DNA of 33,049 nucleotides, taken from contig CANDBG010000030.1 in assembly GCA_947382875.1 (NCBI GenBank), positions 1-33,049 of the forward strand, given 5' to 3'. The notes under the pieces are model-generated. The model did not search any database, had not been told where the DNA came from, and saw only the letters and a list, made by a program, of their open reading frames with translations. Shown here piece by piece: positions 1-8,026 of this stretch (position 1 is its first letter; each line of letters begins with the position of its first letter). The translations under genes were made by a program, and so were the position numbers. Source of the stretch: an uncultured Oscillibacter sp. Its GTDB lineage: Bacteria; Bacillota; Clostridia; Oscillospirales; Oscillospiraceae.

Positions 1-822
1 GTGGATGTCCTGCCCGCCATCCGCCAGGACAACACCGACCGCAACCGCACTTCCCCCATGGCCTTCACCGGCAACAAGTTTGAGTTTCGAATGCTGGGTT
101 CTTCCCAATCGGTTTCCGGTCCGAATATCGCGCTTAACACCATGATGGCCGAGGAGCTGAAGCAGTTTGCCGACGAGCTGGAACAGTCCGGTGACTTCCA
201 GGGCGATTTGCAGAAACTGATCCGCCGGGTCTTTACGGAACACCAGCGGATTATCTTCAACGGCAACGGCTACGACGACGCCTGGCTTGTGGAGGCGGAG
301 AGGCGCGGTCTGAGCAATCTCAAATCCGCCGCCGACGCCCTGCCGGCCTATATCGCCCCGAAGAACGTGGCCCTTTTTGTAAAGCACGGCATTTACACGA
401 AGGAAGAGATCCAGGCCCGCTTTGAGATCCATGTGGAAAATTATTCCACGGTTCTTTCCATTGAGGGCAACACAATGGTGGACATGATCCGTCATGATAT
501 TCTGCCTGCCGTCTCCAGATACGCCGCCGACCTCTGCGGCCGTGCGGACTCCAAGCGGAATCTGGACATTCCCTGCGCCTACGAACTCAAAACGGCCAAA
601 AGCATCGCCGGCCTGACCGACCAGCTGATGGAAGCCTGTTCCGCCCTGGCGTCGGTGCTGGAAAAGATTCCGTCCAATCCCGAACAGGCCATGCATTATT
701 GTCATGATCTGTTGATTCCCGCCATGGCGGACACCCGCGAAATTGTCGACCGCCTGGAGGTCATCACCGCTGCGGAATACTGGCCCATGCCAGTTTACAG
801 CGATTTGCTGTTCTCCGTGTAA
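1..822 (+). CDS. glnN: Type III glutamine synthetase, C-terminal part (5' end outside window)
   Basis: This is the C-terminal 273 residues of an ATP-dependent glutamate-ammonia ligase of the large GSIII class (about 700 residues, cytosolic, nitrogen assimilation). The GSIII hallmark TGNKFEFRMLGSS lies near residues 23-35, followed by the NIALNTMMAEEL segment and the long alpha-helical C-terminal domain that only GSIII enzymes have. The reading frame is open to the first base, so the GTG at position 1 is almost certainly an internal codon and more than half of the protein lies upstream. The gene ends in a strong terminator at 844-878, so it closes its transcript. Family assignment is firm; the symbol follows usual GSIII naming. 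Confidence 0.9.
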   Translation: MDVLPAIRQDNTDRNRTSPMAFTGNKFEFRMLGSSQSVSGPNIALNTMMAEELKQFADELEQSGDFQGDLQKLIRRVFTEHQRIIFNGNGYDDAWLVEAERRGLSNLKSAADALPAYIAPKNVALFVKHGIYTKEEIQARFEIHVENYSTVLSIEGNTMVDMIRHDILPAVSRYAADLCGRADSKRNLDIPCAYELKTAKSIAGLTDQLMEACSALASVLEKIPSNPEQAMHYCHDLLIPAMADTREIVDRLEVITAAEYWPMPVYSDLLFSV

Positions 823-843
823 GCAGGCATCTTCTCAGAAAAG

Positions 844-878
844 AACCCGCCTGGGCCGAAAAGGTCCGGGCGGGTTTT
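844..878 (+). terminator. Rho-independent terminator of glnN
   Basis: The arms 844-857 and 864-877 pair (AACCCGCC with GGCGGGTT, extended inward with wobble pairs) around a short A-rich loop and run into TTTT. It sits 21 bases after the glnN stop and just before the convergent DUF434 gene. Confidence 0.85.
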
Positions 879-881
879 GTA

Positions 882-1592
882 TCAAAGCGCCGGTTTATCC
901 AAACGGAAAATCCAGGCTTTCGGAACGGCTTGTTCAATGAGACTGCGGTTCAGGTTGTACCAGCTGCCGCACTTGTCCAGAATAATGGCGTCTGTTGTGA
1001 CGACATGCTCCATGCGGGAAAGTACGCCGTCTACGCTGGGATGCAGCTCCGCCTGAACCCGGACGGACCGTCCTTCCGCTTTGTCCAGCAGCAGCGCCCG
1101 GAGGCGTCCGGAGTTGGATACCTGCCTGTCCAGGTAAAACAGGGCGTTTTTTACGCCGAGTACTTCCAGACGGTTCAGCAGCAGCTCTGCGGCTTGATAA
1201 GTTTTGTCTACCAGCCGGTAACTTCCCCGCAGACCGGCCAGGTCCCGGATAGTCCCATCCATTCCCTCGATCAGCAGGGAACCGGACAACGCGACTTCCA
1301 ACGTAATGATTGTGTTGAAGCCGTCCAACACCAGGGAAGCCGGCGCCTGCTGCAATTCCTTTTTTGCCCGTGCAAAGAGGGCGGCGTCCGGTGATGTCAT
1401 TCGCGCCAGAGCCAGCCGCTGGCGTTCAGACAGCAAATGATGGTTTCCTACAAAAGTGGAAGCCGACTTGGTATCGTAACCCCGGTTTATCAGAAAATGC
1501 AGTTCTTGTGCGGCGGCGTTGAGTTTTCCCGCCGCTTTCGGCCCAAATTCCATAGTATCTTTCGGTTCGTAACCGCGTCTTACGGTTTCCAT
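882..1592 (-). CDS. DUF434/DUF5616 protein, possible PIN/NYN-like nuclease
   Basis: Protein of 236 residues. The N-terminal part (METVRRGYEPKD, then a helical region with NRGYDTKSASTFVGNH and LLSERQRLALAR) matches the conserved DUF434 block. The C-terminal half matches DUF5616. No function is established for either. The C-terminal half shows a pattern reminiscent of PIN/NYN nucleases: a hydrophobic strand ending LVLDGFN (Asp90), Glu99, a FYLDRQVSNSGR segment (Asp155) and VVTTDAIILD (Asp201, Asp206). That reading is inference. I chose the ATG at 1592 because GTGAGG lies 6 bases upstream and the conserved block begins there; an ATG at 1649 is also open but has a poor ribosome site and overlaps the gene upstream. 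The start is 28 bases after the stop of the radical SAM gene, so the two are probably cotranscribed. Confidence 0.8.
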   Translation of the reverse strand: METVRRGYEPKDTMEFGPKAAGKLNAAAQELHFLINRGYDTKSASTFVGNHHLLSERQRLALARMTSPDAALFARAKKELQQAPASLVLDGFNTIITLEVALSGSLLIEGMDGTIRDLAGLRGSYRLVDKTYQAAELLLNRLEVLGVKNALFYLDRQVSNSGRLRALLLDKAEGRSVRVQAELHPSVDGVLSRMEHVVTTDAIILDKCGSWYNLNRSLIEQAVPKAWIFRLDKPAL

Positions 1593-1620
1593 AAGCGCCT
1601 CACTTTCTGATAAGCTCCCG

Positions 1621-2508
1621 TCAGAAGAGGGAGAGCTGATCGGATTCATGCCCCCGGCGGGATGCAGTAATGATGTGGCCCATTTTGTACAGAATGCCCC
1701 GGCGGACGCATTCCGTTTGAAAGACTTCCCACAGCTTTCGTGCGTTTGGGCTGGCGCATTTATACCGCGTACCATACCGGCGCTGATACCGTTCCGCCAG
1801 TCCCTGACCAGGAAAACGTTCCTCTAACTGCCGGTAAAAATATTCCCGCTGTCCAGTCCGGCAGGTCATGCCAAAAGCAGGATAGATAAATCGAGCGCCT
1901 GCGTCCGCGGCCCGGTTTACGATTGTACGAATATTTTCCGCATTGTCCTCCAAAAAGGGTAACACCGGCATCATGAGAACACCTGTAAACAGTCCGGCGG
2001 CGCTTAACTGCCGAATTGCCTCAAAACGACGGGAAGGAGAGGGAGCAAAGGGTTCTGCCCTGGACGCCAAACAGTCGTCGTATGTGGTAATGGTGATTTT
2101 GCAAATGGCCGGCATGCTTTGATGGATAGAGGTAAGTATATCGATATCCCGTACAATGAGGTCGCTTTTTGTGGCAATTGCCACGCCAAAACCATATGCC
2201 TCCAACAGCGCAAGAGCGTTCCGCGTGAGCAGAAGCTCTTTCTCGAAGGGGTTATACGGGTCGCTCATGGCACCAGTGCTTACAACGCCCAGCTTCGCCT
2301 TGCTCTCAAGGTCATCACGGATAATCCGCAAGGCGTCCGCCTTGGCCCGGACCTGCTCAAAGGCGTCATTGTGATAGCAGTCGCTGCGGCTGTCACAGTA
2401 GATGCAGCCATGACAGCAGCCACGGTAAATGTTCATGTTGTAATCCGCGCCGAACCAACTGGGGTCTTTCGTGCGGTTCACGATGGTTTTTGCTGGAATG
2501 TATTCCAT
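1621..2508 (-). CDS. SPL-like radical SAM protein
   Basis: Protein of 295 residues with a 4Fe-4S radical SAM site: RGCCHGCIYCDSR carries the CX3CX2C set Cys31, Cys35 and Cys38. The N-terminal AKTIVNRTKDPSWFGADYNMN leads into it, as in the spore photoproduct lyase-related (SplB-like) group. Further conserved features are STGAMSDPYNPFE (about 96-108), TKSDLIVRDI and the C-terminal CASPNARKLW segment. The family generates a 5'-deoxyadenosyl radical; the substrate of this branch is unknown, and it lacks evidence of being true spore photoproduct lyase. The ATG at 2508 is preceded by AAGGAG at 7-base spacing, which fixes the start; the frame is open upstream to 2559 but has no ribosome site. The DUF434 gene follows 28 bases after the stop. 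Confidence 0.88.
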   Translation of the reverse strand: MEYIPAKTIVNRTKDPSWFGADYNMNIYRGCCHGCIYCDSRSDCYHNDAFEQVRAKADALRIIRDDLESKAKLGVVSTGAMSDPYNPFEKELLLTRNALALLEAYGFGVAIATKSDLIVRDIDILTSIHQSMPAICKITITTYDDCLASRAEPFAPSPSRRFEAIRQLSAAGLFTGVLMMPVLPFLEDNAENIRTIVNRAADAGARFIYPAFGMTCRTGQREYFYRQLEERFPGQGLAERYQRRYGTRYKCASPNARKLWEVFQTECVRRGILYKMGHIITASRRGHESDQLSLF

Positions 2509-2572
2509 TTGACGCTCCTTCCGGCAAACCTTTACGAAAAGGCTGAAATTACCATCCACTTTCCATTTTCAA

Positions 2573-2929
2573 TTATTCAACAGGTAAATTGTGTTGTTTT
2601 AAAAAAGAAAGTTTATCCCAGTATCCCCTTTGAAACAAGATTTTCCCATTGACAACGTGAAAAAATCCACATCCTCGCAAACCGAGCGGATCTCTCCATT
2701 CCAAAATCGCCCACTGTCCATCTTCAAAAATATTCTCTACAACAGCTGTCATATCGGCGGCGGTAAATTCCGCTGTAAACATTTCCCTGATTGCGCCGAT
2801 CCCAATTACAGGGTCGTTCGTTACCTGATGATTGATCGCATCCTTATGGTATAAGCTCACGATTGCTTCGACATCGTGACTATTAAAAGCATCTACCCAT
2901 TTGCACACTACTTCTTTTGGCCGTAACAT
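2573..2929 (-). CDS. SnoaL-like / NTF2-fold protein
   Basis: Protein of 118 residues with the NTF2/SnoaL pattern: an N-terminal helix (VVCKWVDAFNSHDVEAIVSLY), a HKDAINHQ segment, then beta strands ending GFFHVVNGKILFQRGYWDK. Such cone-shaped alpha+beta barrels act as small-molecule isomerases, hydrolases or unspecialised binders; the ligand cannot be read here. The ATG at 2929 follows GGAGG at about 7 bases and is preferred to the open frame up to 2992. The gene ends 64 bases before the radical SAM gene on the same strand, so cotranscription is possible but not shown. Cytosolic; no signal or membrane segment. Confidence 0.8.
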   Translation of the reverse strand: MLRPKEVVCKWVDAFNSHDVEAIVSLYHKDAINHQVTNDPVIGIGAIREMFTAEFTAADMTAVVENIFEDGQWAILEWRDPLGLRGCGFFHVVNGKILFQRGYWDKLSFLKQHNLPVE

Positions 2930-3080
2930 TTTATTTCCTCCGTAAATCTTTCTTTCCTGCTTTATTGTAATGGCGGAACCAGAGAAAGTCAAGCGTTCCG
3001 GTTTTCGGCGTCTGGGCCGGAAAACGTGGACCGCTTGAGAATTTTATATGCAAAACCAGCAATTTGAACCGTAACAGCTC

Positions 3081-3109
3081 TTGAGAAATAGAAATCACTA
3101 TGGTACAAT
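3081..3109 (+). promoter_or_regulatory. Sigma-A promoter of ychF
   Basis: TTGAGA at 3081-3086 and TACAAT at 3104-3109 are 17 bases apart, with an extended -10 TG at 3101-3102. The predicted transcript has a leader of about 95 bases with a small CCCTTC/GAAGGG hairpin before the ychF ribosome site. Confidence 0.8.
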
Positions 3110-3211
3110 GTAAAATTACTGCAATCGCTGCGCCCCTTCTGTACGGAAGGGAGGCGGCAGCCGCTTTTCAAACGCCGCAAACCCTTGAAAAATCAGGAGG
3201 TAGAGAGAATT

Positions 3212-4321
3212 ATGAAATTAGGAATCGTAGGGCTTCCAAACGTCGGCAAATCGACGCTGTTCAACGCGATCACCAACGCCGGGGCCGAGAGCGCAAACTA
3301 TCCGTTCTGCACCATTGACCCAAACGTTGGCATGGTGGCCGTCCCCGACGAGCGTCTGGACAAGCTGGCGGAGATGTACCAGCCAGATAAAAAGACCCCG
3401 GCCGTGATTGAGTTTGTGGACATTGCAGGCTTGGTCAAGGGCGCCAGCAAGGGCGCGGGCCTGGGCAACAAGTTCCTTGCGAACATCCGGGAGACTGACG
3501 CCATTATTCATGTGGTTCGCTGCTTTGACGACGAAAACATCATGCACGTGGTCGCGGACGCCGGAACCAGTGTTCCGGTAGACCCCAAGGGCGACATGGA
3601 GGCGATTGACCTGGAACTGATCATGGCGGACCTGGAAATGGTAAACCGTCGGGTGGAGAAAGCCCAGAAAGCCGCAAAGGGCGATAAGAAATTTCTCCAT
3701 GAAGTGGAGGTATTCCAGACGCTGGCGAAACACCTGGACGCCGGAAAATCCGCCCGGACTTACGATTGTTCCAGTGAAGACGCCGCCCTGATCGCCACAT
3801 CCGACCTGCTGACGCTCAAGCCGGTGATCTATGCCGCCAACACCGACGAGGACGGTTTTTCCCACTTGGAAGACAACCAGTATTACCAACAGGTTTGCGA
3901 GATTGCCGCCGCGGAGGGCAGCCAGGTTCTGCCGATCTGCGCCAAGCTGGAACAGGACATTGCCGAACTGGAGGGGGAGGAACGGCAGCTTTTCCTGGAC
4001 GAGCTGGGAATTCAGGAATCAGGCCTGGATCGTCTGATTAAGTGTTCCTACGCGCTTCTTGGCCTGATTTCGTTCCTGACCTACGGAAAAGATGAGTGCC
4101 GCGCCTGGACGGTAAAAAAGGGAACAAAAGCTCCCCAGGCCGCCGGAAAAATCCACACAGACCTGGAACGCGGCTTCATCCGCGCGGAGGTTCTCGCCTA
4201 CGCGGATATGGAGAAGTGCGGCAGCGCCGCCGCCGCAAAGGAAAAGGGCCTTCTTCGAATTGAGGGCAAAGAGTACGTGGTGCAGGACGGCGACATGATT
4301 TATTTCCGTCACAACGAATAA
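3212..4321 (+). CDS. ychF: Redox-regulated ATPase / GTPase YchF (OLA1 family)
   Basis: Protein of 369 residues, the normal length for this universally conserved Obg-related P-loop NTPase, which binds ribosomes and prefers ATP in characterised members. The Walker A motif GLPNVGKST is at residues 6-14, DIAG (Walker B/G3) near 75, and NTDEDG occupies the G4 region where nucleotide specificity is altered in this family. A helical coiled insertion follows, and the C-terminal TGS domain contains the [17 protein letters not shown] block. The ATG at 3212 follows AGGAGG with 11-base spacing; an in-frame TTG at 3185 is less likely because [15 protein letters not shown] is the canonical N terminus. It is monocistronic between its own promoter and a terminator. 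Confidence 0.96.
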   Translation: MKLGIVGLPNVGKSTLFNAITNAGAESANYPFCTIDPNVGMVAVPDERLDKLAEMYQPDKKTPAVIEFVDIAGLVKGASKGAGLGNKFLANIRETDAIIHVVRCFDDENIMHVVADAGTSVPVDPKGDMEAIDLELIMADLEMVNRRVEKAQKAAKGDKKFLHEVEVFQTLAKHLDAGKSARTYDCSSEDAALIATSDLLTLKPVIYAANTDEDGFSHLEDNQYYQQVCEIAAAEGSQVLPICAKLEQDIAELEGEERQLFLDELGIQESGLDRLIKCSYALLGLISFLTYGKDECRAWTVKKGTKAPQAAGKIHTDLERGFIRAEVLAYADMEKCGSAAAAKEKGLLRIEGKEYVVQDGDMIYFRHNE

Positions 4322-4335
4322 AAAACAAATCACGT

Positions 4336-4362
4336 GAGGCGCGTCCGGATTAGACGCGCCTC
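4336..4362. terminator. Terminator hairpin shared by convergent ychF and crp-like gene
   Basis: A perfect 10-bp stem (GAGGCGCGTC with GACGCGCCTC) encloses a 7-base loop. The downstream T content is weak on the plus strand and better on the minus strand (TTTGTTTTTTA), so it probably serves both genes. Confidence 0.7.
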
Positions 4363-4373
4363 TCATAATTTCC

Positions 4374-5024
4374 TTATCGAATGGTGAACTGTCGTCCATT
4401 GGAACGGACAATGCCCTGTTCCCGCAAATGCTTCAATTCACGCATCATCGCGCTGCGGTCGGTGGCAATGTAATCGGCGAGGGTGCTGAGGGAGAAGGGG
4501 AGGGTAAACGTGTTGTTCTCAGCCTGCCGGGAAAGCTGACGGAAGTAACAAAGGAGTTTTTCCCGGATGGACCGCCGCGAAAGCACATCCACCCGCCGGG
4601 AGAGCGCCTGGGCTTTATCCGCCATCAGACGGAGCATATTCTGCACCAGAATGCTGTGCCGCTGACAGGCATGCTCGCAACGGCTCAGGATGTGGGCGTA
4701 GTCAAGGAAAAGCACTTCACAGGGCGTCTGACACACGACTTCCAGGCTGTCGCCCACCGTCCCGGCAAACGCCAGGGTTTTCCCGAACACGCCGCCAGGT
4801 CCAAGGGTTTCCAGCACCGTGGAAATGCCTTCCTCATCGATGCGGAGCAGAACCGCTTCTCCCTGTTCCACAATCCCCACAGCGTCGCTGTTGAAATCAT
4901 AGATCAATTCGTCTGTCCGGAACCTCCTGCGCACCGCCTGAAAACACGTCAGCATTTCCTGACATTCCACACAGCTGATTCCATCAAAAAGAGGATTCCG
5001 GGTCAATTCCTGGTCATTCTGCAT
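4374..5024 (-). CDS. Crp/Fnr-family transcriptional regulator
   Basis: Protein of 216 residues. The N-terminal half is a cyclic-nucleotide-binding-type beta barrel (GIVEQGEAVLLRIDEEG and LGPGGVFGKTLAFAG). A long dimer helix follows (ILVQNMLRLMADKAQALSRRVDVLSRRSIREKLLCYF), then a winged helix with recognition region TLADYIATDRSAMMRELKHLREQGIV, typical of Crp/Fnr members. Several cysteines near the N terminus (VECQEMLTCF) could serve sensing, but there is no clear four-cysteine Fnr cluster, so the ligand is unknown. The start has an AAGGGTGGG ribosome site. It is divergent from the CBS gene and has its own promoter at 5063-5091. Confidence 0.88.
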   Translation of the reverse strand: MQNDQELTRNPLFDGISCVECQEMLTCFQAVRRRFRTDELIYDFNSDAVGIVEQGEAVLLRIDEEGISTVLETLGPGGVFGKTLAFAGTVGDSLEVVCQTPCEVLFLDYAHILSRCEHACQRHSILVQNMLRLMADKAQALSRRVDVLSRRSIREKLLCYFRQLSRQAENNTFTLPFSLSTLADYIATDRSAMMRELKHLREQGIVRSNGRQFTIR

Positions 5025-5062
5025 AAAAATCCCACCCTTCCTGTTGCATATATCACAATATT

Positions 5063-5091
5063 ATCTTAGCAGGTTCCGGCCAAAATGTAAA
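5063..5091 (-). promoter_or_regulatory. Sigma-A promoter of the Crp/Fnr gene
   Basis: On the minus strand TTTACA (complement of 5086-5091) and TAAGAT (complement of 5063-5068) are 17 bases apart, with an extended -10 TG. An imperfect dyad TTGCATATATCACAA at 5044-5058 overlaps the expected start of transcription and contains a Crp-like TGTGA half-site on the minus strand, so autoregulation is possible. Confidence 0.7.
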
Positions 5092-5311
5092 GCCCTTTTG
5101 TAGAGTTTTTCCAAAACCTTCCGCCGCAAGGGTTCCGCAGCAATTGACAGGACCTTTCTGGGATTTTTTACGGTTCTTGGGTAAACTTCACAAAATGTTC
5201 ACCAATTTCAAACGCTGTTCCTGTATATTTAGATTAGAAAGCGACCAAAAACCGAACCCGATTCAGGAGCGGAAAACCGTCCTGCAAACTGCCTGGAAAA
5301 GAGGAGGCAAC

Positions 5312-5755
5312 GTGAATATCGCCTATTATTTGCTCCCGAAACATTGTGTTACATACCTGTATGATGACCAATCCTTCCGCCAGGGCCTGGAAAAAATGCG
5401 GTACCATGGCTACACCGCCATTCCCGTGATTACCCGCAAGGGCCGGTATGTTGGTACGATCAGCGAAGGGGATTTTCTCTGGCAGCTGTTTCCTGAGGGA
5501 ACCGCAAGCTGTCCTTGTTCCCGTAAGGAGCTGGAAAAACGGTGCGTCCGTGATCTTCTGCGGGAAGACCATTATCCGCCGGTTCGCATTACCGCAACCA
5601 TGGAGGAGCTGGTCAGCAGCGCCATGAATCAGAATTTCATTCCTGTGATCGACGATCTTGGCAGCTTCATCGGGATTATCACGCGCCGCGATATTATCCG
5701 GAACCTGTCGGAGCAGACACACACCACAAGCGGAGCCTTACGAAAAATCGTATAG
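5312..5755 (+). CDS. CBS-domain-pair protein
   Basis: Protein of 147 residues that is essentially one Bateman module. The first CBS motif covers roughly residues 12-50 (FRQGLEKMRYHGYTAIPVITRKGRYVGTISEGDFLW) and the second roughly 85-135 (MEELVSSAMNQNFIPVIDDLGSFIGIITRRDII). Such stand-alone pairs bind adenine nucleotides and act as small sensors. The GTG at 5312 lies 4 bases after GAGGAGG; the longer frame from 5144 has no ribosome site and a non-conserved N terminus, so it is rejected. About 290 bases separate it from the divergent Crp/Fnr gene; apart from the promoter of that gene I see only AT-rich stretches and no convincing plus-strand promoter there. Confidence 0.85.
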   Translation: MNIAYYLLPKHCVTYLYDDQSFRQGLEKMRYHGYTAIPVITRKGRYVGTISEGDFLWQLFPEGTASCPCSRKELEKRCVRDLLREDHYPPVRITATMEELVSSAMNQNFIPVIDDLGSFIGIITRRDIIRNLSEQTHTTSGALRKIV

Positions 5756-5798
5756 GCGGCTTTTGCCGCCAATGACAGGGCCGCCCTTTGGGGCGGCC
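5755..5798 (+). terminator. Tandem GC hairpins after the CBS gene
   Basis: GGCGGC-TTTT-GCCGCC (5755-5770) begins at the last base of the stop codon, and GGCCGCCC-TTTG-GGGCGGCC (5779-5798) follows. Neither has a good T tract, so they may attenuate rather than stop transcription into nnr, 32 bases further on. Confidence 0.5.
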
Positions 5799-5829
5799 TT
5801 GCATATACCAAAAAACAGGAGGACTTATC

Positions 5830-7377
5830 ATGAAATTAACAACTGCGGCCCAAATGCGTGAGCTTGACCGACAAGCCATTGACATTTGGAAAATTCCGTC
5901 CATTGACCTGATGGACCGGGCGGCGTCCGGCGTCGCCCAGGCGGCGATGGACCTTCTTCCGGGACGCCCCGGCAAGTGTCGTGCGGCGGTTTTCTGCGGC
6001 GCGGGCAACAATGGCGGCGATGGAATTGCCGCAGCGCGTCTGCTGTTTCTGGCGGGCCTGCGGGTACGGGTTTTTCTGGTGGGCGACCCCGAAAAGCTGA
6101 CCCCCGACGCTCTGGAAGAAACCGGTCGTTTGAGCGAATGCGGCATAGAGCTGGAGGAGTTCCTTCCGGAAGACGCCAACCAATCCGCATGGGCCAGGAG
6201 CAGTCAGGTTGTGATCGACGCCATCTTCGGCGTGGGCCTGTCTCGGGCCATTGACCCGGCGTCAAAATACGCCGCGGCCATTCAGTTGATCAACCGGTGT
6301 CCCGGAGCCGTCGTTGCGGCGGACATCGCCAGCGGTGTGGAAGCCGATACAGGCCATATTTTAGGCTGCGCCGTCCGGGCTGACAAAACGGTGACGTTTA
6401 CCATGCCGAAAATCGGACAGGCCGTCGGAGACGGCGCGGTTTTCTCCGGCGCGGTTCAGGTTGTGGATATTGGCATTCCGGTTACGCTTCAACGGGAGAC
6501 CGTCTGCCCTATTCAGACGGTGGAAACAGAATTTGCGCGGTCCGCCCTGCCCCGCCGCAAGCCCGACGGACATAAGGGCGATTTCGGCAAATTGCTCATT
6601 GTCGGCGGAGCCGCAGGCTACACCGGCGCGCCGTACCTGACGGCGTTGGCTGCCGTACGGTCCGGCTGTGGGCTGGTCTATCTGGGCGTGCCGGAAGCCA
6701 TTTGGGAAATTGAAACTGTGCGCTGTGTTTCCTCCATGCCGTTTCCTCTGGCGGATAAGCAAGGGGCGTTATGCCGCAAGGCATTGACCGCCGTTCTCGA
6801 AAAGCTGGAGGATTGTGACGCGCTGGCGATTGGTCCGGGTCTGGGACGTGCGGAACAAACTCAGCAGCTTGTCCGGGATATTCTGCTCAAAACAGAAAAA
6901 CCGGTTGTCTTGGATGCGGACGGCATAAACGCCCTCGAAGGACATATAGATATCTTGGACCAGCGCCGTGGACGAACCACCATTCTCACCCCTCATGACG
7001 GCGAGTTCGCCCGTCTGGGCGCACGGCTGTCGAAGCTGGGACGTGTGGAAACGGCCCGCCGGTTTGCCCAGGCCCATGGCTGTATCCTGGTACTGAAAGG
7101 CCATCGAACCATTACCGCCACGCCCGCCGGGAATGTGTTGGTAAACACCACAGGTAACTCTGGCTTGGCAAAGGGCGGCAGCGGCGATGTGCTGACCGGT
7201 TTGATCGCCTCCCTGCTGGTTCAGGGGGCCGGAGCTGTCTCTGCGGCGGCGGGCGGCGTCTGGATGCATGGCCGCGCCGGGGATTTGGCGTCGGAACGTC
7301 TCACGGCGTACTGCATGACGCCGGAGGACGTGGCTGCGGAACTGCCGGACGTTTTTCGGGAACTGGGTGTATCCTAA
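5830..7377 (+). CDS. nnr: Bifunctional NAD(P)HX epimerase / ADP-dependent NAD(P)HX dehydratase
   Basis: Protein of 515 residues that repairs hydrated NADH and NADPH. The N-terminal NnrE (YjeF_N) domain, about residues 1-215, epimerises the R and S forms of NAD(P)HX and carries GAGNNGGDG at 57-65. The C-terminal NnrD domain, about 230-515, is a ribokinase-fold dehydratase, with HKGDFGKLLIVGGAAGYTGAP near its start, a LDADGIN segment, TPHDGEFARL, and the nucleotide-binding GNSGLAKGGSGDVLTG. The fused arrangement and length are normal for bacteria. The ATG at 5830 follows AGGAGG at 7 bases. A lipoprotein and alr follow on the same strand with short gaps; nnr next to alr is a common arrangement in Firmicutes. 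Confidence 0.95.
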   Translation: MKLTTAAQMRELDRQAIDIWKIPSIDLMDRAASGVAQAAMDLLPGRPGKCRAAVFCGAGNNGGDGIAAARLLFLAGLRVRVFLVGDPEKLTPDALEETGRLSECGIELEEFLPEDANQSAWARSSQVVIDAIFGVGLSRAIDPASKYAAAIQLINRCPGAVVAADIASGVEADTGHILGCAVRADKTVTFTMPKIGQAVGDGAVFSGAVQVVDIGIPVTLQRETVCPIQTVETEFARSALPRRKPDGHKGDFGKLLIVGGAAGYTGAPYLTALAAVRSGCGLVYLGVPEAIWEIETVRCVSSMPFPLADKQGALCRKALTAVLEKLEDCDALAIGPGLGRAEQTQQLVRDILLKTEKPVVLDADGINALEGHIDILDQRRGRTTILTPHDGEFARLGARLSKLGRVETARRFAQAHGCILVLKGHRTITATPAGNVLVNTTGNSGLAKGGSGDVLTGLIASLLVQGAGAVSAAAGGVWMHGRAGDLASERLTAYCMTPEDVAAELPDVFRELGVS

Positions 7378-7394
7378 TCAAAGGAGGTTTTTCG

Positions 7395-7991
7395 GTGCGC
7401 GGTTGGAAGTGCGTACCAATGATAACCCTGTGTCTGCTGCTGGCTGGCTGCGGCGCCACAGAGGAAACCGTGGATTTGCGGGACCATTACCATGATATGC
7501 AGGGCTGCTCCATGGAGGCGGCCGTTTCCTGTGATCAGGACGGCCTTGCCTGGGAAGCCGTTTTGCGCTGCGAGTACGTCCCCGGCGAAGAAAGCACAGT
7601 CGAAGTGTTATCGCCGGAAACCATCGCAGGCGTACGGGCGGTGCTGGACGATACGGAGTGGCATCTGGAATATGAGGACGACAGCCTGAACGCCGGAACC
7701 GTCAGTGAAGAAGACATCAGTCCGGCCATGTGCCTGCCGCGTCTGATGAACGCCCTGCGGGACGGCTGGCTTTTGGAGGAAAACGAGGAGAGCTGGAACG
7801 ACATTGCCTGTACGCGGATTACCGTCGACCAGAGCGGGAGCCAGGACGGAAAAATTCTTTCCACCGTCTGGCTTCGCCAGGACGACGGAACACCCCTGCG
7901 GGGAGAAATTATCGCAGACAGCGAAATAATTTTGACAGCAGAGTTTACGAGCTTTGCATTTTATGATACAATTACAGGCGATGCGGCGTAG
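7395..7991 (+). CDS. Lipoprotein of unknown function
   Basis: Protein of 198 residues with a type II signal peptide: MRGWKC, a hydrophobic stretch and the lipobox LLAGC (Cys19), so it should be anchored on the outer face of the membrane. The mature part is acidic and looks like a beta-rich fold of repeated strands (SCDQDGLAWEAVLRCEYVPGEESTVEVLSPE, then TVWLRQDDGTPLRGEIIADSEIILTAEFTSF), somewhat like lipoprotein carrier domains, but I do not recognise a family. The GTG at 7395 has AAGGAGG at about 8 bases. It is 17 bases after nnr and 35 bases before alr, so it belongs to their operon. Confidence 0.8.
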   Translation: MRGWKCVPMITLCLLLAGCGATEETVDLRDHYHDMQGCSMEAAVSCDQDGLAWEAVLRCEYVPGEESTVEVLSPETIAGVRAVLDDTEWHLEYEDDSLNAGTVSEEDISPAMCLPRLMNALRDGWLLEENEESWNDIACTRITVDQSGSQDGKILSTVWLRQDDGTPLRGEIIADSEIILTAEFTSFAFYDTITGDAA

Positions 7992-8026
7992 CGCTGCAAA
8001 TCACAGAAAAAAAGAGGCGGCTTTTT

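Noticed and set aside
3218-3889. Long minus-strand frame opposite ychF
   Set aside because: ychF is unambiguous on the plus strand; the frame has no ribosome site and no family features, and arises from GC-rich codons.
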